Origin: Pseudomonas delhiensis
GTDB lineage: Bacteria; Pseudomonadota; Gammaproteobacteria; Pseudomonadales; Pseudomonadaceae
Assembly (NCBI RefSeq): GCF_900187975.1
Contig: NZ_FZPC01000004.1
Coordinates: forward strand, 186,001-250,000
DNA length: 64,000 nucleotides
Direction: 5' to 3'
A model generated the notes under the pieces. That model was not told the origin of the DNA. It searched no databases and saw nothing but the letters and a program-made list of their open reading frames with translations. Positions 17,713-24,496 of the stretch are shown piece by piece. A program made the position numbers and the translations under genes. Every line of letters starts with the position of its first letter. Position 1 is the stretch's first letter.

Positions 17713-19854
17713 ATGGCTATCTTCGACTCCCTGGCGCTGCGCTTCGGCCGGCGCCTGCCCATCATCCAGCAGACCGAGGCCGCCGAGTGCGGCATCGCCT
17801 GCCTGGCCATGGTCGCCGGCTACCACGGCTGCCACAACGACCTGCGCGAGATGCGCCAGCGCTTCAACGTCTCGCTCAAGGGCATCACCCTCAAGCAACT
17901 GATCCAGGCGGCGCAGCAGCTGGGCATGGCCACGCGCCCGCTGAAGCTGGGCCTGAATGATCTGCCCAAGCTGCGCACGCCCTGCATCCTGCACTGGGAC
18001 TTCAAGCACTTCGTCGTGCTCAAGTCGGTGAGCCGGCGCGGGGCGGTGATCCACGACCCGGCCCACGGCATCCGCAAGCTGGATCTTGCGGCGCTGTCGC
18101 GTTCCTTCACCGGGGTGGCCCTGGAGCTGTGGCCGGACACCGACTTCCAGAAGAAGGAGGCCAAGCCGAGCCTGCGTCTGCTCGGCATGCTCGGCAAGGT
18201 CAGTGGCCTGTACCGTTCCCTGGGCCAGGTGCTGCTGCTGTCGCTGGCCCTGGAGGTATTCGCCCTGGTCAGCCCGTTCTTCATGCAGTGGACCATCGAC
18301 AACGTCATCCCCAGCAACGACCGTGACCTGCTCACCACGCTGCTGATCGGCTTCGGCCTGATGATGCTGATGCAGCAGGCCATCAGCGCGGTGCGCCAGT
18401 GGGTGGGCATGCACATGGGCACGCTGCTCAACGTGCAGTGGCGGGCCAACGTCTTCACCCACCTGCTCAACCTGCCCACGCAGTATTTCGAGAAGCGTCA
18501 CCTGGGCGACATCGTCTCGCGCTTCGGCGCCGTCGACAGCATCCAGGGCACCCTGACCTCGGCCTTCCTGGTGGCGGTGCTCGATGGCCTGATGACCGTC
18601 GCCACCCTGGCCATGATGTTCGTCTACAGCCCGATGCTGGCCTGCATCGCCATCGTCTGCATGACGCTCTATGCGCTGGTGCGCTGGGCCTGGTATCAAC
18701 CGCTGCGCAATGCCACCGAGGACGAGATCATCCATGCCGCGCGGCAGCAGACGCACTTCCTCGAGACCATCCGCGGGGTCCGTCCGCTGAAGCTGTTCCA
18801 GCGCCAGGACGAGCGCCGCGCCACCTGGCTGAGCCTGCTGGTGGAGCAGATCAACGCCAGCCTGCGCACGCAGAAGCTGGGGCTGTTCTACAGCCAGGTC
18901 AATGGCCTGCTGTTCGGCATCGAGAACCTGCTGGTGATGTACCTGGGGGCGAGCATGGTGATGGATGGGCATTTCACCGTGGGCATGCTCATGGCCTTCC
19001 AGTCCTACAAGGGCCAGTTCGACGGCCGCGTGGGCAGCCTGATCGACAAGTTCTTCGAGCTGCGCATGCTGCAACTGCAGGGCGAGCGCCTGGCCGACAT
19101 CGTCCTCGAGCCGCCGGAGCAGGTCGGTGGCGGTGCGCCCCCCGAGGTGCTGCAGCAGCGCGAGTTCAGCATCGAACTGCGCGACCTGCGCTACCGCTAT
19201 TCGGAAAACGAGCCCTATGTGCTCGACGGCATCGACCTGAACATCCGCGCCGGCGAATCGGTGGCCATTGTCGGACCGTCCGGTTGCGGCAAGAGCACCC
19301 TGATCAACGTCATGCTCGGCATCCTGCCGCCCACCGGCGGGCAGATCCGCGTGGCCGGCATGGAGCTGTCGCAGATCGGCCTGGACGGCCTGCGCAGCGT
19401 GGTCGGCACCGTGCTGCAGGACGACAGCCTGTTCGCCGGCTCGCTGGCGGAGAACATCGCCTTCTTCGACCCGGCGCTGGACATGGAGCGGGTGATGGAG
19501 TGCGCGCGCCTGGCGGCGGTCCACGACGAGATCATGGCCGCGCCCATGGGCTACAACACCCTGGTCGGCGACATGGGCACGGTGCTGTCCGGCGGCCAGA
19601 AACAGCGCGTGCTGCTGGCCCGGGCGCTGTACAAGCAGCCGAAGATCCTCTTCCTCGACGAAGCCACCAGCCACCTGGACGTGGACTGCGAGCGCCGCGT
19701 CAACGAAGCCATCCGTTCGCTGAGCATCACCCGGGTGATGGTCGCCCACCGCCCGGAGACCATCGCTTCGGCCGACCGCGTGGTGCTGCTCGGTGCCGGC
19801 CGGGTGAGCGCGGAACAACGCAACCGCCACGACCTGGAGGGCGCACCGCTATGA
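17713..19854 (+). CDS. C39 peptidase-containing ABC exporter (CvaB-like)
   Basis: A 713-residue peptidase-containing ABC transporter that cuts double-glycine leaders and exports the mature peptide. The C39 domain (1-140) is intact: Gln20 and Cys26 in QTEAAECGIACLAMV, His99 in HWDFKHFVVL and Asp115 in IHDPAHG. Six membrane segments lie between about residues 170 and 430. The nucleotide-binding domain has Walker A GPSGCGKST, signature LSGGQKQR and Walker B ILFLDEATSHLD. CvaB of microcin V (698 residues) has the same layout. It follows the adaptor gene by 12 bases and overlaps the TolC-like gene by 4 (ATGA), so the three are one operon. The only nearby protein with a matching leader is encoded at 22159. 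The giant repeat proteins have no such leader and are unlikely substrates. Confidence 0.92.
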   Translation: MAIFDSLALRFGRRLPIIQQTEAAECGIACLAMVAGYHGCHNDLREMRQRFNVSLKGITLKQLIQAAQQLGMATRPLKLGLNDLPKLRTPCILHWDFKHFVVLKSVSRRGAVIHDPAHGIRKLDLAALSRSFTGVALELWPDTDFQKKEAKPSLRLLGMLGKVSGLYRSLGQVLLLSLALEVFALVSPFFMQWTIDNVIPSNDRDLLTTLLIGFGLMMLMQQAISAVRQWVGMHMGTLLNVQWRANVFTHLLNLPTQYFEKRHLGDIVSRFGAVDSIQGTLTSAFLVAVLDGLMTVATLAMMFVYSPMLACIAIVCMTLYALVRWAWYQPLRNATEDEIIHAARQQTHFLETIRGVRPLKLFQRQDERRATWLSLLVEQINASLRTQKLGLFYSQVNGLLFGIENLLVMYLGASMVMDGHFTVGMLMAFQSYKGQFDGRVGSLIDKFFELRMLQLQGERLADIVLEPPEQVGGGAPPEVLQQREFSIELRDLRYRYSENEPYVLDGIDLNIRAGESVAIVGPSGCGKSTLINVMLGILPPTGGQIRVAGMELSQIGLDGLRSVVGTVLQDDSLFAGSLAENIAFFDPALDMERVMECARLAAVHDEIMAAPMGYNTLVGDMGTVLSGGQKQRVLLARALYKQPKILFLDEATSHLDVDCERRVNEAIRSLSITRVMVAHRPETIASADRVVLLGAGRVSAEQRNRHDLEGAPL

Positions 19855-21257
19855 AGCGTCTGCTCCTGTGCAGCCTGGTACTGAGCGCCAGCCCCGTGTT
19901 GGCCGGGCCGGATGTATTCCGTACCGAGCGCTCGGTGGCCGCGGAAAACATCGCCGAGTCGCACCGTGGCGGGGTGGCTTGCCTGTTCAACGCGCCGACC
20001 GGGGAACTGGCGCTGGACGAGGCCATAGAGCGGATTCTCTGCCATGATCCGCAGACCGCCCAGGCCTGGGCCGAGGCCAAGGCCCAGGCCGCGCAGCTGG
20101 GCGTGGCCTGGTCGGCCTACCTGCCGCGCCTGGGCGCCAGCCTCGGCAGCAGTGACGGCCGTAGCCGTACCGACTACCTGGATTTCGACGGCGTCGAAAG
20201 CTCGGCGCGCCAGAAGTCGCTCAATGCCAACCTCGAGCTGAGCTGGGTGCTGTTCGATTTCGGCCGGCGCCGCGCCGCCCTGCGCAGTGCCCGGCAACTG
20301 CTGGTGGCGGCCAACGCCAGCCACCAGGCGATGCTGCAGAGTGCCTTCGTCGACGCCGCGCAGACTTACTACGACGCCCTGGCCGCCCAGGACACGCTGG
20401 CCGCCGCGGAGCAGGTGCGGGACATGGCCGCGGAGAACTACCAGGCCGCCGACGCCAAATATGCGGCCGGGGCAGCGGCGTTGTCGGACCGCCTGCAGGC
20501 GCAGACCGCACAATCGCAATCGGAGCTGCGCCTGGTGCGCGCCCGCGGCAACCTGGACAACGCCCTCGGGGTGCTGGCGCTGCGCATGGGGTTGCCGGCG
20601 GAAAGCCGCTTCCAGCTGACCAGCGAGCTGGCGCTGATGCCCGACACCACCTTCGTCAGCGCCATCGATCGCCTGCTGGCCCAGGCGCGCGACCGGCACC
20701 CGCAGCTGATCGCCGCCCAGGCCCGGGTCGAAGCCGCCAGCCAGAGGGTGCACGAGGTTCGCGCCGAGGGCCTGCCGACCCTGGCGCTGACCGGCAGTCT
20801 CAGCCACTCGCGCAATGATCTGCCGCGTGCGCTCAATGGCGACACCCGGCAGCGCGATACGAGTATCGGCCTGCAGCTGAACATCCCGCTGTTCGAAGGT
20901 TTCGAGCGCAACTACCGGGTGCGCGGTGCCAAGGCCGAGGTCCAGGCCAGCCGCGCGGCCCTGGCCGGTACCGAGCAACAGGTCTCGCTGCTGGTCTGGG
21001 GCAGCTACCAGCGGCTGATGGTGGACAGCCAGAGCCTGAACAGCACCGACGCCCTGGTCGCGCAATCGCGCCAGGCGCTGGAGGTGACCCAGGGGCGCTA
21101 CCGCGCCGGGGTCGGCAGCATGATCGAACTGCTCAACGCGCTCAGCGCGTACGCCGACGCCCGCGAACAGCACATCCGGGCGCTGGCCGACTGGCAGAGC
21201 GCCCGCCTGCAATTGGCGGCCGGGCTCGGTCGCCTGGGGTTCTGGGCGCTGCGCTGA
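19851..21257 (+). CDS. TolC-family outer membrane channel of the peptide secretion system
   Basis: A 468-residue outer membrane efflux protein. The start overlaps the stop of the exporter gene in ATGA. The signal peptide is MKRLLLCSLVLSASPVLA, cut before GPDVF. Two TolC repeats follow: LALDEAIERILCHDPQTAQAWAE to WVLFDFGRRRAAL, and a second ending in IPLFEGFERNYRVR and RYRAGVGSMIELLNALSAYADA. It would form the trimeric channel-tunnel that completes system A with the adaptor and C39 exporter. In enterobacteria microcin exporters borrow the chromosomal TolC, so a dedicated channel gene in the operon is a pseudomonad-style arrangement. A terminator follows 43 bases later. Confidence 0.9.
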   Translation: MKRLLLCSLVLSASPVLAGPDVFRTERSVAAENIAESHRGGVACLFNAPTGELALDEAIERILCHDPQTAQAWAEAKAQAAQLGVAWSAYLPRLGASLGSSDGRSRTDYLDFDGVESSARQKSLNANLELSWVLFDFGRRRAALRSARQLLVAANASHQAMLQSAFVDAAQTYYDALAAQDTLAAAEQVRDMAAENYQAADAKYAAGAAALSDRLQAQTAQSQSELRLVRARGNLDNALGVLALRMGLPAESRFQLTSELALMPDTTFVSAIDRLLAQARDRHPQLIAAQARVEAASQRVHEVRAEGLPTLALTGSLSHSRNDLPRALNGDTRQRDTSIGLQLNIPLFEGFERNYRVRGAKAEVQASRAALAGTEQQVSLLVWGSYQRLMVDSQSLNSTDALVAQSRQALEVTQGRYRAGVGSMIELLNALSAYADAREQHIRALADWQSARLQLAAGLGRLGFWALR

Positions 21258-21300
21258 ATGCCTGCGGGCAAGGCCCGGCCCCCGCTGACATCGACACTGA

Positions 21301-21333
21301 AGCCGCGCTGGAATCCTCCAGGCGGCTTTTTTT
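21301..21333 (+). terminator. Rho-independent terminator of the peptide secretion operon
   Basis: AGCCGC-G-CTGGA pairs with TCCAG-GCGGCT with one bulged base and a 4-base loop, followed by seven T residues. Confidence 0.85.
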
Positions 21334-21545
21334 CTGCCCACAGCACAGCCCGGTGTCGCCCGGGCGAGCGGGGGGCTGTGTTGGGGGGGCTTGTGAAGTG
21401 ACCGAAATGGGTCGTCTACCAATTCGGTCCGGTGCGTTTATCCATCGCTGCGGGTAACACTCCAGGTTTCATTGCATTTCATGCACCGATATCGCGGTTG
21501 CCATCAGCAAGGCGCATGCATTTTTTCCAATTTCAGATGTTCCAA

Positions 21546-21656
21546 TCAGGAATCATCGTCGTTGCCCTCGTCTTCTGGGGGCTGTCTTGTCAGCGGTATC
21601 GCCCAAGGCGCCGGCTGCCAGGTCCAGACGCGGGGTGGCGGCGGGGCTTCCGACAT
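21546..21656 (-). CDS. Possible 36-residue Pro/Trp-rich small protein
   Basis: A short ATG frame on the minus strand gives a peptide beginning MSEAPPPPRVWTWQP and ending in the acidic tail EDEGNDDDS. The composition is coherent (Pro/Trp-rich body, acidic end) and third positions are mostly G or C. The only purine-rich sequence (GGAGA) is too close to the ATG for an ideal ribosome site. No family was recognised and it has no membrane segment, so it does not look like a typical microcin immunity protein. It could equally be chance. Confidence 0.2.
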   Translation of the reverse strand: MSEAPPPPRVWTWQPAPWAIPLTRQPPEDEGNDDDS

Positions 21657-21840
21657 TCTCCGGGTACTGCCTGCCGTTCATTGCCGTTGCTAACTTCCCG
21701 GCTTTCGGGGCTGTGCAGGATTCAGCGGCTTTATTGAAATGATCTGCATGAGAAGTCCCTGTATGAAAATTCCAAACTATCGGGTTGTATTCTGCCGGCC
21801 ATATCCTGCGAATTCCTGATGATGGCACTTTCCAGTGTTT

Positions 21841-21992
21841 TTGGGTTGTCATCAGTAGTTTGATCAACAAGAATTTACCTGTCGCATCGGCCTTGTGCTT
21901 GTTGCGAAATAGCCGGCGCCGAAATTGTCGCGGAGTCTCCGCGTGGTAATTGAAATGGCCTTGGGCTGAAGTACTTCCTGTTGATCAACAAG
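21841..21992 (+). repeat. Paired direct repeats containing TTGATCAACAAG
   Basis: TTGATCAACAAG occurs at 21860-21871 and again at 21981-21992. Each copy is preceded about 20 bases earlier by TTGGG(T/C)TG (21841 and 21961). The core TTGATCAA is palindromic. The 120-base spacing upstream of the peptide gene could mark two regulator sites or an old duplication; no known regulator was matched. Confidence 0.45.
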
Positions 21993-22158
21993 CCACGATC
22001 CTTGGCTGGGCTTTTGCCGTGGATATTGGTTGTTGCGGATCATTCTTGGAAAGCTTCAGACGGCCTTGCTATTGCTGTTCATATCGGTGGCGGTATGTCG
22101 AGAAAATGAGCCGTGATTTGAAAGCGGTAATTCTGTTAGCTGCAAGGAGTCTATCCAA

Positions 22159-22560
22159 ATGCAAGAACTGAAAATGCAAGAAATCGAGATGGTAGCGGGC
22201 GCGGGTATCATCGAGGACGTGGTCGGTCGCATCGGTGCGGCCATCATGCTGGTCCCGCTGTCCCTCAGCACCGGTGTCGCCAAGGGCGTGGTAACCGGTG
22301 GCTCCGTGGGTGGCATCCTGGGCGTTGGTGTCGCCAGTGGTGCCTTCGGTGGTGTCATCGGTGGCGTTCTTGGCGTCATTCATGCGGTTACCTACGGTCT
22401 GGTGAATGGCTGGGACATGTCGCTGCAAACCTTCAACAGCAACGCAGAAGGCTGGTGGCGCATGGATTACCCGGCACCGCAGGTCGGCCACGGCGGCGGT
22501 CTGCTGGGCGGCCTGATCGGCGGCAGCGGCGGCAGCGGCGGTTCTGTGAGCCCGCGTTGA
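22159..22560 (+). CDS. Candidate class II microcin precursor with double-glycine-type leader
   Basis: A 133-residue protein; ATG 9 bases after AAGGAG. Residues 1-15, MQELKMQEIEMVAGA, fit the leader pattern read by C39 exporters (hydrophobic at -12, Glu at -8 or -7, Val at -4, Gly-Gly or Gly-Ala at -2/-1; compare MRTLTLNELDSVSGG of microcin V). The predicted mature chain of ~118 residues starts GIIEDVVGRIG, has an ~55-residue Gly/Ala/Val core full of GxxxG steps (GGSVGGILGVGVASG, GGVIGGVLGVIHAV), then an aromatic stretch (GWWRMDYPAP) and a Gly/Ser tail ending SVSPR. The tail recalls siderophore-linked class IIb microcins but does not end in Ser. There is no Cys. It lies 902 bases after the CvaA/CvaB/TolC-like operon. 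Antibacterial activity is inference; no immunity gene was identified. Confidence 0.75.
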   Translation: MQELKMQEIEMVAGAGIIEDVVGRIGAAIMLVPLSLSTGVAKGVVTGGSVGGILGVGVASGAFGGVIGGVLGVIHAVTYGLVNGWDMSLQTFNSNAEGWWRMDYPAPQVGHGGGLLGGLIGGSGGSGGSVSPR

Positions 22561-22762
22561 TCCCCAGAAGAGGCCATCGCCCATCGGGTGGCCTTTAGCT
22601 GTCTCGGAGCCTGCCGGTAAACGGCAGGCTCTGTCGCATATTCGCTTGTTCAGTTTCCATTGCCCGGGTTTGCCGAACTTCATGGAGCGGAAAATAATTC
22701 GCTATATCTATGCGGACTGAAAATAATAAGCCGTGCTGGTGCGAGTCATGCTGGTTGTATCG

Positions 22763-22790
22763 AAAACCACTGCTTCGGTAGTGGTTTTTT
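22763..22790 (+). terminator. Rho-independent terminator with TTCG loop
   Basis: AAAACCACT / AGTGGTTTT stem closed by GC-TTCG-GT and followed by T residues; the A-rich left arm makes it potentially bidirectional. It separates the microcin-like gene from secretion system B. Confidence 0.88.
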
Positions 22791-22802
22791 ATTGTGTCGA
22801 AT

Positions 22803-22818
22803 TTAGGGAAGATCCTAC
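22803..22818 (+). promoter_or_regulatory. TTAGG-N6-CCTAC palindrome before secretion system B
   Basis: TTAGG (22803-22807), six bases, CCTAC (22814-22818) has the same half-sites and spacing as the elements before the giant genes at 2659, 5995 and 12075. No -10-like box occurs at the conserved 38-base distance here. The nearest candidate is TATAAG starting at about 22856, so promoter function is less certain, but it suggests shared control of substrates and exporter. Confidence 0.4.
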
Positions 22819-23023
22819 CGGTTCAGGTCGGAGTTGATGGATTTTTGGTTTTTTGTATAAGAAAAATCCTACATGCTGGTTCGTATTTATCCTCTGATGG
22901 GACGAGTTGTCGGGTAATAGACTGATAGGCATCAGTAATAAACGGCATTTTCGGATGTTCTCTCAAAGATAGCCTTTGCGGTGATCCGTAGTATTGCCGC
23001 CTCGGTTTTTCAGGGTGGTTCGG

Positions 23024-24496
23024 ATGTATCTCAATAAACTGTATTGGGGAATGTTGGCTTGCCTGGCATTTTCTTCTCTGGCAGTTGCCGGCGAGACTGC
23101 TGGCAAAAACGGCAAGCGCATGGTCTGCCGGCCCGAATGCCAGTGGCTGGACGCCGCCGTGCCCGTGCCGGCGGCGCCCGCGGCCACGGCGGTGCGCCAG
23201 GCCGTGGCGCGGGCCGGTGCGCAGCCCAGGCTGGACCTGTCGGTCGATCACCTGGCCCGGGACTGGCAGCCGGCGGATACCGGGGCGGGGCAGGGCGGTG
23301 CCCTGGACCTGTGGCGCGCGGTCGGCCTGGCGGTGGAAACCTACCCGTCGATCCGCGATGCCGCCGCCCAGCTGGACCAGCAACGCGAAGCGATCAACGT
23401 GGCCAGGGCCGGCTACCTGCCGACCATCCAGACCGGCCTCAACACCGGCAGGCAGGGCGCCTATGGCAGCGGGCAGAACCTGTCGCTGTCCGCCTCGCAG
23501 ATGATCTACGACTTCGGCAAGGTGGCCAACGCGGTCAAGGGCGCCGAGGCTGGCGTGCGCGTGCAGCGCTTCCAACTGATGAGCGAGGTGGACGAGGTCG
23601 CCCGGCAATCGGCCCAGGCGCTGATCGAGGTCGCCCGCTACCGCGCCCTGCGCGATAGCGCCCGGACCCTGGTGGACAGCCTGCAGCGCCTGCGGCAACT
23701 GGCCCGGCAGCGCGCCGACGAGGGCGCCAGCACCCAGGCCGATCTGATCCAGGCGCAGTCGCGGGTGGAGGCGGCCGAGGCCTCGCTGCTGGCCATCCAG
23801 ACCCAGCTGCAGCAGCAGAAGAGCAAGCTGCGCACCATGATCGGCCGCGAGGTGAGCGAGGCCGCGGTGAGCGTGCCCGCCGAACGCCTGCAGCAGGCCG
23901 TGCGGCTGATCGAGCCGAACCCGCGGATGCCGGTGAGCGTGCGCATGGCCCTGGCCGAGCGCGAGGAGGCCGAGGCCCAGCTGTCCCTGGCGCGGTCCAA
24001 CACCCGGCCGACCTTCACCGTCGACGGCGGCGTCAACAAGTACTTCGGCAATGCCGGCGACATGGCCGGCGAGCGCGTCTACACCCTGACCCTCGGCGTC
24101 AAGCACGACCTCTTCGCCGGCGGCGCGCCCTCGGCGCGGGTGCGCGGCGCCGGCCAGGCGCTGCGGGCGGCGGAAGAGCGCGTGCACACCCGGCAGCTGG
24201 AGGCCCGCGACCAGTGGACCGCCCTGCAGGAGCAGATGGGCGGCCTCGACGAGCGCCTGCGGGTGCTCGCCGACCGCCAGAAGAGCATCGTCGACACCCA
24301 GCGCCTGTACCGCGAGCAGTACCTGTCGCTGGGCACCCGCACGCTGCTCGACCTGCTCAACGCCGAGCAGGAGATCTTCCAGGCGCAGAGCGATTCGGTG
24401 AACGCCCGCCACGACCTGTGGAGCGCCCAGGTGGCCTTCATCAACGCCACCGGACGGATGCACGACGTCTTCCAACTCGAGAGTGATTCCCTATGA
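23024..24496 (+). CDS. TolC-family outer membrane channel (LapE/BapB-like)
   Basis: A 490-residue outer membrane channel. The ATG at 23024 begins a good signal peptide (MYLNKLYWGMLACLAFSSLAVA); the in-frame start 30 bases earlier does not. After a ~70-residue variable Pro/Ala linker come the two TolC repeats (LWRAVGLAVETYPSIRDAAAQLDQQ, SASQMIYDFGKVANAVKGAEA; later GVKHDLFAGGAPSARVRGA and EQYLSLGTRTLLDLLNAEQEIFQAQSD). Its stop overlaps the next gene in ATGA, so channel, exporter and adaptor are one operon, as in lapEBC of P. putida and bapBCD of P. aeruginosa. It should export the giant repeat proteins at 1-16154. Confidence 0.9.
   Translation: MYLNKLYWGMLACLAFSSLAVAGETAGKNGKRMVCRPECQWLDAAVPVPAAPAATAVRQAVARAGAQPRLDLSVDHLARDWQPADTGAGQGGALDLWRAVGLAVETYPSIRDAAAQLDQQREAINVARAGYLPTIQTGLNTGRQGAYGSGQNLSLSASQMIYDFGKVANAVKGAEAGVRVQRFQLMSEVDEVARQSAQALIEVARYRALRDSARTLVDSLQRLRQLARQRADEGASTQADLIQAQSRVEAAEASLLAIQTQLQQQKSKLRTMIGREVSEAAVSVPAERLQQAVRLIEPNPRMPVSVRMALAEREEAEAQLSLARSNTRPTFTVDGGVNKYFGNAGDMAGERVYTLTLGVKHDLFAGGAPSARVRGAGQALRAAEERVHTRQLEARDQWTALQEQMGGLDERLRVLADRQKSIVDTQRLYREQYLSLGTRTLLDLLNAEQEIFQAQSDSVNARHDLWSAQVAFINATGRMHDVFQLESDSL

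Larger units (their letters stand above)
21334..22158 (+). other. Lower-GC gap upstream of the microcin-like gene
   Basis: About 825 bases with no convincing gene of normal size. Base composition falls clearly below the flanks, to roughly 45-50% GC by eye between 21720 and 22140. Short frames on both strands lack good ribosome sites or family resemblance. The stretch may contain the promoter of the peptide gene, decayed transferred DNA, or a very small immunity gene. None can be shown. Confidence 0.6.
22561..23023 (+). other. Gap after the microcin-like gene with hairpins, no gene seen
   Basis: Contains a weak hairpin right after the stop (22571-22594), a perfect 10-bp hairpin GAGCCTGCCG/CGGCAGGCTC (22607-22631) without a T-run, the strong terminator at 22763 and a TTAGG-N6-CCTAC element. 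It is AT-richer than the flanks. No frame with a good ribosome site or membrane segment that could serve as an immunity protein was found. Confidence 0.6.

Noticed and set aside
21432-21737. 101-residue plus-strand frame in the low-GC gap
   Set aside because: It has no ribosome site, no recognisable domain, and a composition that changes from low to high GC along the frame.
21553-21870. 105-residue minus-strand frame as immunity gene
   Set aside because: It starts at TTG without ribosome site, has no membrane segment, and competes with a more coherent short frame in another phase.
22823-22948. 41-residue minus-strand frame starting MPFITDAYQSITRQ
   Set aside because: Composition is protein-like, but there is no ribosome site or membrane segment, and it overlaps the promoter region of secretion system B.
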